This document shows positions 25,121-33,755 of a DNA stretch of 64,000 nucleotides, piece by piece; positions within the stretch are counted from its first letter, which is position 1; every line of letters starts with the position of its first letter. Source of the DNA: Maribacter algarum (ex Zhang et al. 2020) (lineage in GTDB: Bacteria > Bacteroidota > Bacteroidia > Flavobacteriales > Flavobacteriaceae); the NCBI RefSeq assembly GCF_005885635.1, contig NZ_VATY01000001.1, positions 1,674,001 to 1,738,000 on the forward strand, in the 5' to 3' direction. The translations under genes and the position numbers were made by a program. The notes under the pieces are model-generated. The model was given only the letters and a program-made list of their open reading frames with translations, had not been told where the DNA came from and did not search any database.

Positions 25121-25801
25121 ATGAATTTAAAGAAGTCGCTGCTGCTGATTGCGGTTATATTGTTATTAGACCAGATTAGTAAAGTCTATATAAAGACTCA
25201 TTTTCAATTAGGGGAATCTGTTGAGGTTTTAAGTTGGTTTAAAATTCATTTTATAGAAAATTCAGGTGCTGCCTGGGGTGCTAAATTGAGTGATTTCTTG
25301 CCGATTTCAGAATCATCAGGAAAGTTGATTTTAACTGTTTTTAGATTGTTCGCAGTCGCGGGAATTGGTTACTGGTTATTTGAAACCATAAGAAAAAAAT
25401 CGCCTAAAGTACTTATTCTAGCAGTCTCTCTGATTTTTGCTGGAGCTTTAGGAAACATTATCGATTCTGTTTTTTTTGGACTTATTTTTGACCATAGTAC
25501 TGGCCAAGTCGCAACACTATTTTCAGATGAACCCTATGGAGGTGTATTTTATGGTAAGGTAGTTGATATGCTTTATTTTCCAATGGTTGACACGGTATGG
25601 CCCGAATGGGTGCCTTATTTTGGAGGCAAGAGTTTTCGTTTTTTTGAACCTGTCTTTAATGTAGCCGATACTGCTATAAGTACAGGGGTTGGAATCCTAT
25701 TGGTATTTAACAAAAAAGCATTTCCTAATAAGGAAGAGGAATCAGAAATAGAAGAAACTGTTTTAGGCGAAACGATAAATCAAGTACTGGAAAACGAATA
25801 G
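25121..25801 (+). CDS. lspA: lipoprotein signal peptidase (signal peptidase II)
   Basis: This 226-residue inner-membrane aspartic peptidase cleaves prolipoprotein signal peptides; the window alone encodes many substrates. Conserved blocks are LLDQISK (15-21), ENSGAAWG (46-53), GNIID (111-115), GKVVDML with catalytic Asp149 and FNVADTAI with catalytic Asp183. It is longer than the 165-residue E. coli enzyme because of an insertion near 120-145 and a charged C-terminal tail, a form seen in Bacteroidetes. Its last 22 bases overlap the convergent 5-formyl-THF cyclo-ligase gene. Confidence 0.95.
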   Translation: MNLKKSLLLIAVILLLDQISKVYIKTHFQLGESVEVLSWFKIHFIENSGAAWGAKLSDFLPISESSGKLILTVFRLFAVAGIGYWLFETIRKKSPKVLILAVSLIFAGALGNIIDSVFFGLIFDHSTGQVATLFSDEPYGGVFYGKVVDMLYFPMVDTVWPEWVPYFGGKSFRFFEPVFNVADTAISTGVGILLVFNKKAFPNKEEESEIEETVLGETINQVLENE

Positions 25802-26352
25802 ACTTTTTCAGGGGTAACACAATAGTCTAGAGGAATATCATTCTCATTTAAATCACTAATTTTAGCTATTGCGGGAAACAAGGATAGTCCTACTTTTATG
25901 ACATTTTTTTTGCAGCCATTTAAGAAATTATCATAGAACCCTTTTCCGTACCCTACTCGATTTCCATTCTCATCAAATGCTAATAAGGGAACAAAAACCA
26001 CATCGATTTTATGTGAAGGCACTTCAACACCCTCAATAGGTTCAGGCACTCCCCATGAATTGGCTTTTAGCCTTGTACTATCGGTTAACAAAATATTTTG
26101 AAGTCTATCTTTAGATCGTATTTTTGGAAGCACAATATTCTTATCCTTTCCTTGTAATATTGATAAGATAAATGAAGTGTCTACCTCATTTTTAGAGATA
26201 ATGGGTAAAAAAATATGATAGTATTCAAAATCCCAAATAGGAAGTTCAAGCAACTTGTTTGAAATAGCAAGGCTAGAATTTAGTAGGGATTGCGGGGAAA
26301 CTTCTTTTCGTAATACGGTATATTGTAGTCGTAAATCTTTCTTTAACATCAA
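25780..26352 (-). CDS. fau: 5-formyltetrahydrofolate cyclo-ligase
   Basis: This 190-residue enzyme converts 5-formyl-THF to 5,10-methenyl-THF with ATP in folate metabolism. Typical parts are LRKEVSP near the start, a lysine in NIVLPKI, the GVPEPIEG segment (about 101-108) and the ATP-binding GYGKGFYDNF (about 134-143). Two methionines begin the protein; either may be used. It is convergent with lspA with a 22-base overlap of the 3' ends. Confidence 0.92.
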   Translation of the reverse strand: MMLKKDLRLQYTVLRKEVSPQSLLNSSLAISNKLLELPIWDFEYYHIFLPIISKNEVDTSFILSILQGKDKNIVLPKIRSKDRLQNILLTDSTRLKANSWGVPEPIEGVEVPSHKIDVVFVPLLAFDENGNRVGYGKGFYDNFLNGCKKNVIKVGLSLFPAIAKISDLNENDIPLDYCVTPEKVYSFSST

Positions 26353-26392
26353 GGATCGTTAAATTCTTACGAAATGAAAAATGCCTTTGATA

Positions 26393-26479
26393 TTAATCTT
26401 TAATAGCTACGGCATAATACACTTTGCAGAAAAGCATTAGTATTAAATAGGTGCCGATAGTGATGAGGTACTTGTCCAT
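26393..26479 (-). CDS. possible 28-residue single-helix membrane protein
   Basis: The minus strand reads ATG to TAA for 28 residues: MDKYLITIGTYLILMLF, then CKVYYAVAIKD. This is a plausible small transmembrane peptide with a hydrophobic core and charged ends. It lies just upstream (in its own direction) of the cyclo-ligase gene, 40 bases before that start. A TATATTTA box, one or two bases from TAnnTTTG, precedes it. I cannot confirm that it is translated; chance ORFs of this size are common. Confidence 0.35.
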   Translation of the reverse strand: MDKYLITIGTYLILMLFCKVYYAVAIKD

Positions 26480-26880
26480 GCGTTGGTTGATTTTGATGGC
26501 TAAATATATACAAAAAAAACCTATTAAGTGTACTTTTTAATCGATGAACTGCACGTTTTGCTTTAAATTTTAACATTTAATTTGATGTGCTTGTAGTTGA
26601 ATTCAGACGAATTTTTATTTAAATATTTGAAAAAGAGAGAGTTATGATTTATGCTAATTTTACTCGAAATGTGGTCTGGTATATAAACTTTAACGGGGTT
26701 GGTGGAAATGAAGTGGGTAACATGTTTGTCACTAAAGATTTTATCTGAAAATAAGGATACCGTTATCGCAGAAAAACCTTGCTTTTCACAAAGTTAAATA
26801 AACCCAAAATCGAATGCGGTTTTCTAAAAACGTGGTAATTTAACGTCCTATACCAAGCAGAATTGCACCAATGCCTTTTC
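26480..26880. other. AT-rich intergenic stretch before uvrC
   Basis: About 400 bases upstream of uvrC hold no recognised gene. A 34-residue plus-strand ORF (26644-26748) begins MIYANFTRNVVWY and follows a purine-rich AAAAAGAGAGAG; it has no recognised relatives and is listed only as a possibility. No full TAnnTTTG box was found just before uvrC. No tRNA-like fold was seen. Confidence 0.5.
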
Positions 26881-28674
26881 ATGTCTAAAGTATCTATAGA
26901 AATACAGTTGCAAACCTTACCTAGTAACCCTGGTGTATATCAGTTTTATGATGCTACCGATAAAATTTTATATGTTGGTAAGGCGAAAAATTTAAAAAAA
27001 CGGGTCTCTTCTTATTTTAATAAAAATCATGAGTATGGTAAGACTCGAGTAATGGTGAAGAAGATTGTTCGAATTGAACATATTGTGGTGCCAACAGAGT
27101 CAGATGCGCTTTTACTTGAGAATAATCTAATCAAAAAGTATCGCCCTAGGTACAATGTGCTTTTAAAAGATGATAAGTCATACCCTTGGATATGTGTTAA
27201 AAATGAGCGTTTCCCTAGAATTTTTCCGACAAGAAAATTGATTAAGGATGGGTCTGAATATTTCGGCCCATATACTAGTATGAGAACTGTTCGTACATTA
27301 TTGGACCTTGTTAAAAGTGTATATCCTCTAAGAACATGTAATTATGATCTATCCGAGGAAAAAATAAAAGCAGGGAAGTATAAAGTTTGTTTAGAATATC
27401 ATTTGGGAAATTGCAAAGGTCCTTGTGAAGGCTTTCAAACGGTTGAAGAATATGACCAACAAGTTGTAGATATTCGAGAAATCTTAAAAGGTAATTTCAA
27501 ATCTTCCTTACACTATTTTAAAGGACAAATGAAAACCCTCGCTTCTGAAATGAAATTCGAAGAAGCGCAGCAGATTAAAGAGAAGATAGATGTTCTAGAA
27601 AATTATCAGGTCAAAAGTACAATCGTCAACCCCAAGATAAATAATGTAGATGTCTTTTCCATAATTTCAGATGAGGCATTTGCTTATGTGAACTTTTTAC
27701 AGCTTTCCCATGGTTCTATTGTCGGTTCACATACGATAGAGATTAAAAAGAAGCTTGAAGAAAAGGATGAAGATTTACTCCAACTAGCCATAGTTGAAAT
27801 TCGTGACCGATTCAAATCTGAATCCAAAGAAGTATATCTACCTTTCAAGGTAATCGTCGAACCTCACCTAAAAGTTACAATTCCACAATTGGGAGATAAA
27901 AAGAAAATTCTAGATCTCTCTGAACGGAATGCTAAATTCTTCAGACAGGAGCGCTTTAAGCAAATAAGTATTATTGACCCTGATAGGCATACGAATCGTA
28001 TCATGGCCCAAATGAAGAAAGACATCCGATTGTCGGCTGAACCACGTCATATTGAGTGTTTTGATAATAGTAATATACAAGGAAGCAACCCTGTGGCTGC
28101 TTGTGTTGTCTTTAAAGATGGAAAGCCCTCCAAAAAGGAGTATCGACATTATAATATTAAAACAGTAGAAGGCCCCGATGACTTTGCCTCTATGGAAGAA
28201 GTAGTTTTCAGGCGTTATAAAAGACTATTGGCAGAAGATGAACCATTGCCACAATTAATCGTTATTGACGGTGGAAAGGGGCAATTATCATCAGCATTAA
28301 AGAGTCTAGATATTTTAGGATTACGTGGTAAGATTGCCATAATTGGAATTGCCAAACGTCTTGAGGAAATTTACTTTCCTGATGACCCTATTCCATTATA
28401 CTTAGATAAGAAGTCCGAAAGCCTAAAAATCATTCAGCAACTTCGAAATGAAGCGCACCGTTTTGGCATTACTTTCCATAGAAACAAAAGAAGCAAAGCC
28501 GCTATTAATTCTGAGTTGGAAAGTATCGAGGGTGTAGGTGAGAAAACAGCAGAAGACCTTTTAAAAACATTTAAATCTGTTAAGCGTATCAAAGAGGCAT
28601 CCTTAGAAATCCTTGCAAAAACTGTTGGATTAGCAAAAGCGAAGAAAATTTATGAAACATTTCATCAAAAATAA
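26881..28674 (+). CDS. uvrC: excinuclease ABC subunit C
   Basis: This 597-residue nuclease makes both incisions in nucleotide excision repair. In order it shows the GIY-YIG domain (PGVYQFYD and ILYVGKAKNLKKR near the N-terminus), the cysteine-containing CLEYHLGNCKGPC segment, the UVR motif in EEAQQIKEKIDVLENY, the RNase H-like nuclease domain (ECFDNSNIQGS, VIDGGKGQLSSA, EAHRFGITFHR) and a C-terminal helix-hairpin-helix (SIEGVGEKTAEDLLKTF). I chose the ATG at 26881 because residues upstream of it do not belong to the family. The patatin gene follows after 15 bases. Confidence 0.96.
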   Translation: MSKVSIEIQLQTLPSNPGVYQFYDATDKILYVGKAKNLKKRVSSYFNKNHEYGKTRVMVKKIVRIEHIVVPTESDALLLENNLIKKYRPRYNVLLKDDKSYPWICVKNERFPRIFPTRKLIKDGSEYFGPYTSMRTVRTLLDLVKSVYPLRTCNYDLSEEKIKAGKYKVCLEYHLGNCKGPCEGFQTVEEYDQQVVDIREILKGNFKSSLHYFKGQMKTLASEMKFEEAQQIKEKIDVLENYQVKSTIVNPKINNVDVFSIISDEAFAYVNFLQLSHGSIVGSHTIEIKKKLEEKDEDLLQLAIVEIRDRFKSESKEVYLPFKVIVEPHLKVTIPQLGDKKKILDLSERNAKFFRQERFKQISIIDPDRHTNRIMAQMKKDIRLSAEPRHIECFDNSNIQGSNPVAACVVFKDGKPSKKEYRHYNIKTVEGPDDFASMEEVVFRRYKRLLAEDEPLPQLIVIDGGKGQLSSALKSLDILGLRGKIAIIGIAKRLEEIYFPDDPIPLYLDKKSESLKIIQQLRNEAHRFGITFHRNKRSKAAINSELESIEGVGEKTAEDLLKTFKSVKRIKEASLEILAKTVGLAKAKKIYETFHQK

Positions 28675-28689
28675 CGTCGTATAGGCAGC

Positions 28690-30966
28690 ATGCAGAAAAT
28701 TTTACTTTTCGTTCTTACTGTATTTCTTTCATGGAGTATCTGTGCGCAGGAATCAAATAGTAAGGAAGACATCAAAGTAGGCCTTGTCTTAAGCGGAGGT
28801 GGTGCCAAGGGCTTAGCTCATATAGGTGCATTAAAGGTCATTGAAGAAGCTGGAGTAAAAATAGATTACATAGGCGGTACCAGTATGGGGGCAATTGTTG
28901 GTGCCTTGTATGCGTCAGGATATTCAGCGGCGGAATTAGACTCCATATTTAGAAGTACTAATTTCAGCAGTCTTATTCAAGATAACCTACCAAGAAGTGC
29001 AAAGACCTTTTATGAAAAAGAAGATTCCGAAAGATATGCTGTAACACTTCCGTTCAACAAGTTCAAAATAGCAATACCGCAGGCATATTCTGGAGGTCAA
29101 AATATATACCACGAATTGGTAAGACTACTTTACCATGTGAAAGATGTAAGTGATTTTAATCAATTGCCTATTCCTTTTGTATGTATTGGCACCAATGTGG
29201 AGACGGGTGAAGAGGTTGTACTAAATAAAGGATACCTCCCGCAGGCGATAATGGCCAGTGGTACCCTCCCATCCCTTTTCGAACCTTCAACTGTTGATGA
29301 CAAAGTGCTGATTGATGGGGGAGTTGTAAACAACTATCCAATTCATAAAGTCAAAGCGCTCGGAGCGGATGTTATCATTGGGGTAGATGTACAACATGGT
29401 CTTTCTAGCCGTGAAGAGTTGCTGTCCGCAACAGAAATTCTTCTTCAGATTAACAACTTTCGTTCAGCTGAGGATATGGAGGAAAAATCGCAAGAGACGA
29501 ATATTTATATTCGACCAAATATGGAGGATTATACCGTTTTAGATTTTAATCAAGGTAAAGCTATTGTTAGAATGGGAGAAGAAGCTGCGCGAAAAGAGTA
29601 TGTCACATTAAAAGAACTTTCCATTAAGCAAAACAAAGAACTTAAAGCCGTAAAGACTAGTGCGGCTAATGACTCTTTGCGTATTAATCGTTTGGTGTTA
29701 TCTGGTAAAAATTCGAATTACACTAGAGGGTATGTTAAGGGAAAACTCCGTTTTGAATTAGGCAAGAAAATTAGTTTTCGAAAATTACAACAGGGAATTA
29801 GTAACCTTTCCGCAACCGGAAATTTTCAAACGATTCGATATAAATTGGTTTCAAATGGAATAGGAGAGGACCTAATTATTGGTTTAGAGGAAAAGCCAAC
29901 TAAAACCTTCTTACGACTAGGAGCGCATTATGATGATCTGTATAAAAGCGCTGCAATGATAAACCTTACGAGAAAGAACTTTTTGGCGAAAGATGATGTG
30001 GCTTCTTTTGATTTTATTCTAGGTGATAATGTGAGGTATAACCTTCAATACTATATTGATAAAGGTTCGTATTGGTCATTTGGGTTTAATTCACGTTTTA
30101 ATGATTTCGAAAAAGAAATTGATTTTGACGTTATTCGTAGCAACTACGAAGTGCCGAATGTGGGTAATGTAAACACTATTAATTTAGGCGTGCAAGATTT
30201 TACGAATCAGGCTTATGTTCAAACTGTATGGCAAGAAGAATTTGCTTTTACAACAGGTATAGAATATAAGTTTCTTAAGTACAGTACAAGAACCTTAGCT
30301 GAACTAGAGAATACCAATGAGACGGCATTAGCGCAAACTAGAATGGACCGAAATGGGCGAACCTTATTTGAAAAAAGCAATTTTTATAGCGCTTTTGGAC
30401 AGCTCACTCTAGATAGTTATGACGATAAATATTTCCCGACAAAAGGTTTCTATTTTAATGGGGACTTCCATTTTTATGTACTCTCATCAGATTTCAATAA
30501 TAATTTCAAGGAATTTTCTGTTAGTAAAGCGAGAATAGGTGGTGCATTTTCAATTTTTGACAATCTGGCAATAAACCTAGAGACGGAAGGGGGGTTTAAA
30601 TTAGGTACCTCAAATGTTACAACCTTTGATTTTGTGCTCGGAGGATATGGTACAAATTTGATAAACAATTTTGTTCCGTTTTTCGGATACGATTTTCTTT
30701 CGCTACCCGGCAACAGTTATGTAAAAGCGTATGGTAGACTGGATTTGGAAATTGCTCCCAAAAACCATCTTCTTTTTGCCGCCAATTTCGCCAATGTTGA
30801 AGATGACCTTTTTCGAACCGGAGAATGGTTTACCGAACCAACATATTCAGGCTTTGCATTCGGGTATGGTTTAGAATCATTTTTAGGGCCTGTACAAGTG
30901 CTGTATTCCTGGTCTCCTCAAGTTGATAAGGGCAACTTCTTTTTTAGCGTAGGCTATTGGTTCTAG
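28690..30966 (+). CDS. patatin-like phospholipase with POTRA and outer-membrane beta-barrel (type Vd-like)
   Basis: This 758-residue protein begins with a signal peptide (to Gln20). The patatin domain has the oxyanion motif GGGAKG (36-41), the nucleophile in GGTSMG (Ser65) and the aspartate in DGG (Asp209). A POTRA-like segment follows (about 330-390, LRINRLVLSGKNSNYTRGYV) and then an Omp85-like barrel to the final aromatic residue (SVGYWF). This order is that of type Vd autotransporter lipases such as PlpD. It lies 15 bases after uvrC. Localisation and lipid substrate are inferred from the family. Confidence 0.9.
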   Translation: MQKILLFVLTVFLSWSICAQESNSKEDIKVGLVLSGGGAKGLAHIGALKVIEEAGVKIDYIGGTSMGAIVGALYASGYSAAELDSIFRSTNFSSLIQDNLPRSAKTFYEKEDSERYAVTLPFNKFKIAIPQAYSGGQNIYHELVRLLYHVKDVSDFNQLPIPFVCIGTNVETGEEVVLNKGYLPQAIMASGTLPSLFEPSTVDDKVLIDGGVVNNYPIHKVKALGADVIIGVDVQHGLSSREELLSATEILLQINNFRSAEDMEEKSQETNIYIRPNMEDYTVLDFNQGKAIVRMGEEAARKEYVTLKELSIKQNKELKAVKTSAANDSLRINRLVLSGKNSNYTRGYVKGKLRFELGKKISFRKLQQGISNLSATGNFQTIRYKLVSNGIGEDLIIGLEEKPTKTFLRLGAHYDDLYKSAAMINLTRKNFLAKDDVASFDFILGDNVRYNLQYYIDKGSYWSFGFNSRFNDFEKEIDFDVIRSNYEVPNVGNVNTINLGVQDFTNQAYVQTVWQEEFAFTTGIEYKFLKYSTRTLAELENTNETALAQTRMDRNGRTLFEKSNFYSAFGQLTLDSYDDKYFPTKGFYFNGDFHFYVLSSDFNNNFKEFSVSKARIGGAFSIFDNLAINLETEGGFKLGTSNVTTFDFVLGGYGTNLINNFVPFFGYDFLSLPGNSYVKAYGRLDLEIAPKNHLLFAANFANVEDDLFRTGEWFTEPTYSGFAFGYGLESFLGPVQVLYSWSPQVDKGNFFFSVGYWF

Positions 30967-31224
30967 GTGTCTGACTTCCCATTCTAAAGCTTGTCCGATA
31001 ATTATAAGCAGGTTGATTTCTTTTTTCCGATATTTGTAGACCTTTTACAGGAAGAACGACATGATGAAATTTAGAATTGATATAACCGCCCATCTTAGGG
31101 CAATGTGGTAATTACGGCCATTAATTAGATTTCCTCTTTTACTGGAATAAATTCAATAAGGTGCGAAAATATTTCTTGATTACAATAGCATCGAGAGCCT
31201 TTTCAATTCACTAAAACTAATCTT

Positions 31225-32388
31225 ATGGCAGCAGAAATAAAAAATCTTAAGGATTTAAAGAATACCGAGTACTCCCTTAAAAAACTATTTAAGGAAGCAG
31301 AGGATTTTCTTCCTCTAATAGGTACCGATTATGTAGAACTTTACGTAGGGAATGCTAAGCAATCAGCACATTTTTATAAAACAGCCTTTGGCTTTCAGTC
31401 GGAAGCCTATGCAGGTCTGGAAACAGGGGTAAAAGACCGGGTTTCTTATGTTTTAAAACAAGATAAAATCAGGTTGGTACTAACCACTCCCTTACAAAAA
31501 GGAGGCGAAATCAATCGTCACATTGATGAGCATGGTGATGGTGTAAAAGTTGTAGCACTATGGGTTGAGGATGCAACTAAGGCATTTGAGGAAACCACAA
31601 AAAGAGGCGCAAAACCCTATCTAAAACCCACCAAAGAGGAAGATGAAAATGGCCATGTGATTCGTTCTGGAATTTATACCTACGGGGAAACGGTTCATAT
31701 GTTCGTTGAGCGTAAATACTACAAGGGTATCTTCTTGCCAGGGTATCGAAAATGGGAATCACATTATAATCCAGAACCAGTAGGACTGAAATTCATTGAC
31801 CATATGGTAGGAAATGTTGGTTGGGGTGAAATGAACCAATGGTGCAAATTTTATGGAGAAGTAATGGGCTTTGCACAGATTGTTTCTTTCGTTGATGATG
31901 ATATCGCCACAGAATATACCGCACTTATGAGTAAGGTAATGAGTAATGGTAATGGTCGAGTGAAGTTTCCAATCAATGAACCTGCAGAAGGGAAAAAGAA
32001 GTCTCAAATAGAGGAGTATTTGGATTTTTACAACGGCCCAGGGGTTCAGCATATGGCATTGGCAACTGATGATATTGTAACGACAGTTTCGGCCATGCGT
32101 GATAGAGGTGTGGAATTTTTGTACGTGCCCGATGAGTATTATGACGATTTATTGGAACGTGTTGGCGAAATAGACGAAGATGTTGAGGTCCTTAAAAAAC
32201 ACGGAATTCTTATTGATAGAGATGAAGAGGGATACCTATTACAGTTGTTCACAAAGACAATTGTAGATCGGCCAACACTATTTGTAGAAATCATTCAGCG
32301 CAAAGGTGCACAGTCCTTCGGAGTTGGAAATTTCAAAGCACTTTTTGAGGCAATTGAAAGGGAGCAAGAAGCGCGAGGAACCCTTTAG
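31225..32388 (+). CDS. hppD: 4-hydroxyphenylpyruvate dioxygenase
   Basis: This 387-residue non-haem iron enzyme turns 4-hydroxyphenylpyruvate into homogentisate in tyrosine degradation. The 2-His-1-Glu iron site is visible: His193 in FIDHMVGNV, His276 in GVQHMALATDDI and Glu355 in LFVEIIQRKG. The C-terminal sequence FGVGNFKALFEAIEREQEARGTL is typical. No homogentisate dioxygenase gene is in the window; the next step must be encoded elsewhere. The 258 bases upstream contain no other gene that I can see. Confidence 0.97.
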   Translation: MAAEIKNLKDLKNTEYSLKKLFKEAEDFLPLIGTDYVELYVGNAKQSAHFYKTAFGFQSEAYAGLETGVKDRVSYVLKQDKIRLVLTTPLQKGGEINRHIDEHGDGVKVVALWVEDATKAFEETTKRGAKPYLKPTKEEDENGHVIRSGIYTYGETVHMFVERKYYKGIFLPGYRKWESHYNPEPVGLKFIDHMVGNVGWGEMNQWCKFYGEVMGFAQIVSFVDDDIATEYTALMSKVMSNGNGRVKFPINEPAEGKKKSQIEEYLDFYNGPGVQHMALATDDIVTTVSAMRDRGVEFLYVPDEYYDDLLERVGEIDEDVEVLKKHGILIDRDEEGYLLQLFTKTIVDRPTLFVEIIQRKGAQSFGVGNFKALFEAIEREQEARGTL

Positions 32389-32467
32389 ACAGGGCTTTTT
32401 CTTAATAAATTCCCAATTTTTTAATACGAAATATAAATTAGTGTTAAGAGATAAGTTAAAGTAAGTT

Positions 32468-32611
32468 AAAACCAATTTGAACCTGAGAGTTATGTATTAA
32501 ATTTACATCAGTAAGGGGTGGTTCCCTTACAACTTTAAGTATTGGTTTTTCATAATTTAAAGTTTGGTTGGTTATTTAGGAAAAGCCCAGTTTTTAAACT
32601 GGGCTTTTTTT
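32468..32611 (+). ncRNA. candidate structured RNA with intrinsic terminator
   Basis: The 424-base gap between hppD and the DUF3108 gene holds a possible three-way-junction RNA. The closing stem is AAAACCAAT (32468-32476) with ATTGGTTTT (32541-32549); inside are ATGTA/TACAT (32492-32496 with 32504-32508) and GTAAGGG/CCCTTAC (32511-32517 with 32524-32530). A very strong terminator follows (32581-32611). It could instead be the hppD 3' end. No promoter match of full quality was found upstream and no known riboswitch core is present. Confidence 0.35.
32581..32611 (+). terminator. strong intrinsic terminator
   Basis: AAAAGCCCAGTTT pairs perfectly with AAACTGGGCTTTT around a two-base loop and runs into TTTTTTT. 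It ends either hppD mRNA (190 bases after the stop) or a separate small RNA. Confidence 0.88.
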
Positions 32612-32767
32612 GTCGATACAATGCTTTGTAATTGGCACAACAATTGTTATCTAAATATATGGTGTAGGGTATTTATCTTCTTAATTGTTAACCAAACAAT
32701 ACAATTTGACACTAATGGATATACAATACTTTGGAATAAATTTTGTTTATGTAATAGTAGATTTTAA

Positions 32768-32795
32768 TTGTTCTATTAAGCATTCACTATTTTTA
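32768..32795 (+). promoter_or_regulatory. promoter for the DUF3108 gene
   Basis: TTG (32768-32770), 17 bases, then TATTTTTA (32788-32795), one base off TAnnTTTG. It is 17 bases upstream of the ATG at 32813. Confidence 0.4.
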
Positions 32796-32812
32796 CAATA
32801 ACCCTTCAAGCT

Positions 32813-33652
32813 ATGAAGAAATTTTTTCTCTTACTCTTTTTGCCTTTTTGTTTCTGTATCAACGCTCAGGAATCGGGTGATTTGGCCGTAAATACTATGG
32901 TCAAAAAATCTAGTCGTAAGCGAGCAGAAAAAAAGGAATCTGCTTTCGAACCCGGAGAGTGGCTGAAATTCAGAATGCATTATGGTTTTTTGAATGCTAG
33001 CTATGCGACACTCCAAGTAAAATCCGATAAGATAAATGGAATTCCAGTTTACCATGTTGTCGGGCATGGAGAAACCTCAGGTTTTGCAAGTATCTTTTTT
33101 AAGGTTGATGATACTTACGAAAGTTATTTTGATAAAGAAGATGGTAAGCCGTATAAATTTGTTCGAAATATCAATGAAGGCGGATATACAAAGGATATAG
33201 AAATAGATTTTGACCATGAAGAACAAAAGGCTGTTCTAAATGACAAAAAGAACAAGAAAAAGCAAGACATCAAATTGCAGGATAGCGTTCAAGATTTGAT
33301 TTCTGCTTTTTACTATTTGCGAAATAATTATGATGCGGACAGCTTAGAAGTTGGAAAATCCATAAAAATGAAAATGCTTTATGACGACGATGGTATTTTC
33401 AACTTTAAGTTAAAGTATATGGGTCCAGAAGTATTGAAAACCAAATATGGCAAAGTAAAGTGTCATAAGTTCAGGCCGTATGTTCAGTCAGGTCGAGTTT
33501 TTAAGGAACAAGAAAGTCTTTCCTTATGGGTTTCGGCAGATGATAATAAAATACCAATTCGTATCAGTGCTGATTTGGCTGTTGGAGCAATTAAGGCTGA
33601 TTTAGATGGCTACAATGGGCTTAAGCATCAGTTCAAGATTATCATGGATTAG
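32813..33652 (+). CDS. DUF3108 domain-containing secreted protein
   Basis: This 279-residue protein has a signal peptide ending CINAQ and one DUF3108 domain: FEPGEWLKFRMHYGFLNASYATL near residue 43, a central QDSVQDLISAFYYLRN near 155 and LSLWVSADDNKIPIRI near 240. The family is beta-rich and resembles LolA/LolB-type barrels, but its role is not established. It lies between hppD and the tryptophan dioxygenase gene, an arrangement I believe is common in flavobacteria. Confidence 0.85.
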   Translation: MKKFFLLLFLPFCFCINAQESGDLAVNTMVKKSSRKRAEKKESAFEPGEWLKFRMHYGFLNASYATLQVKSDKINGIPVYHVVGHGETSGFASIFFKVDDTYESYFDKEDGKPYKFVRNINEGGYTKDIEIDFDHEEQKAVLNDKKNKKKQDIKLQDSVQDLISAFYYLRNNYDADSLEVGKSIKMKMLYDDDGIFNFKLKYMGPEVLKTKYGKVKCHKFRPYVQSGRVFKEQESLSLWVSADDNKIPIRISADLAVGAIKADLDGYNGLKHQFKIIMD

Positions 33653-33691
33653 GCTATTTATCCCTTTAGTTCATTTTTAAAAATCTTTATG

Positions 33692-33699
33692 TAGCTTTG
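33692..33699 (+). promoter_or_regulatory. Bacteroidetes -7 box for the tryptophan dioxygenase gene
   Basis: TAGCTTTG is a full TAnnTTTG match 56 bases upstream of the start codon. A TTG at the proper spacing is not seen. Confidence 0.45.
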
Positions 33700-33755
33700 G
33701 CAAAGCGTATAGAAGTTGTTATTCTCATAGAACAGAGAAGTACGGCTGAAACTAC

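Noticed and set aside
32477-32517. Part of the region (TTTGAACCTGA ... GTAAGGG) resembles the 3' part of a TPP riboswitch
   Set aside because: The 5' part with the CTGAGA-containing helix is missing upstream, the internal helix does not match, and no thiamine gene follows.
32564-32767. 67-residue plus-strand ORF downstream of hppD
   Set aside because: It runs through the terminator stem, is rich in Trp, Cys and Asn, and has no family resemblance.
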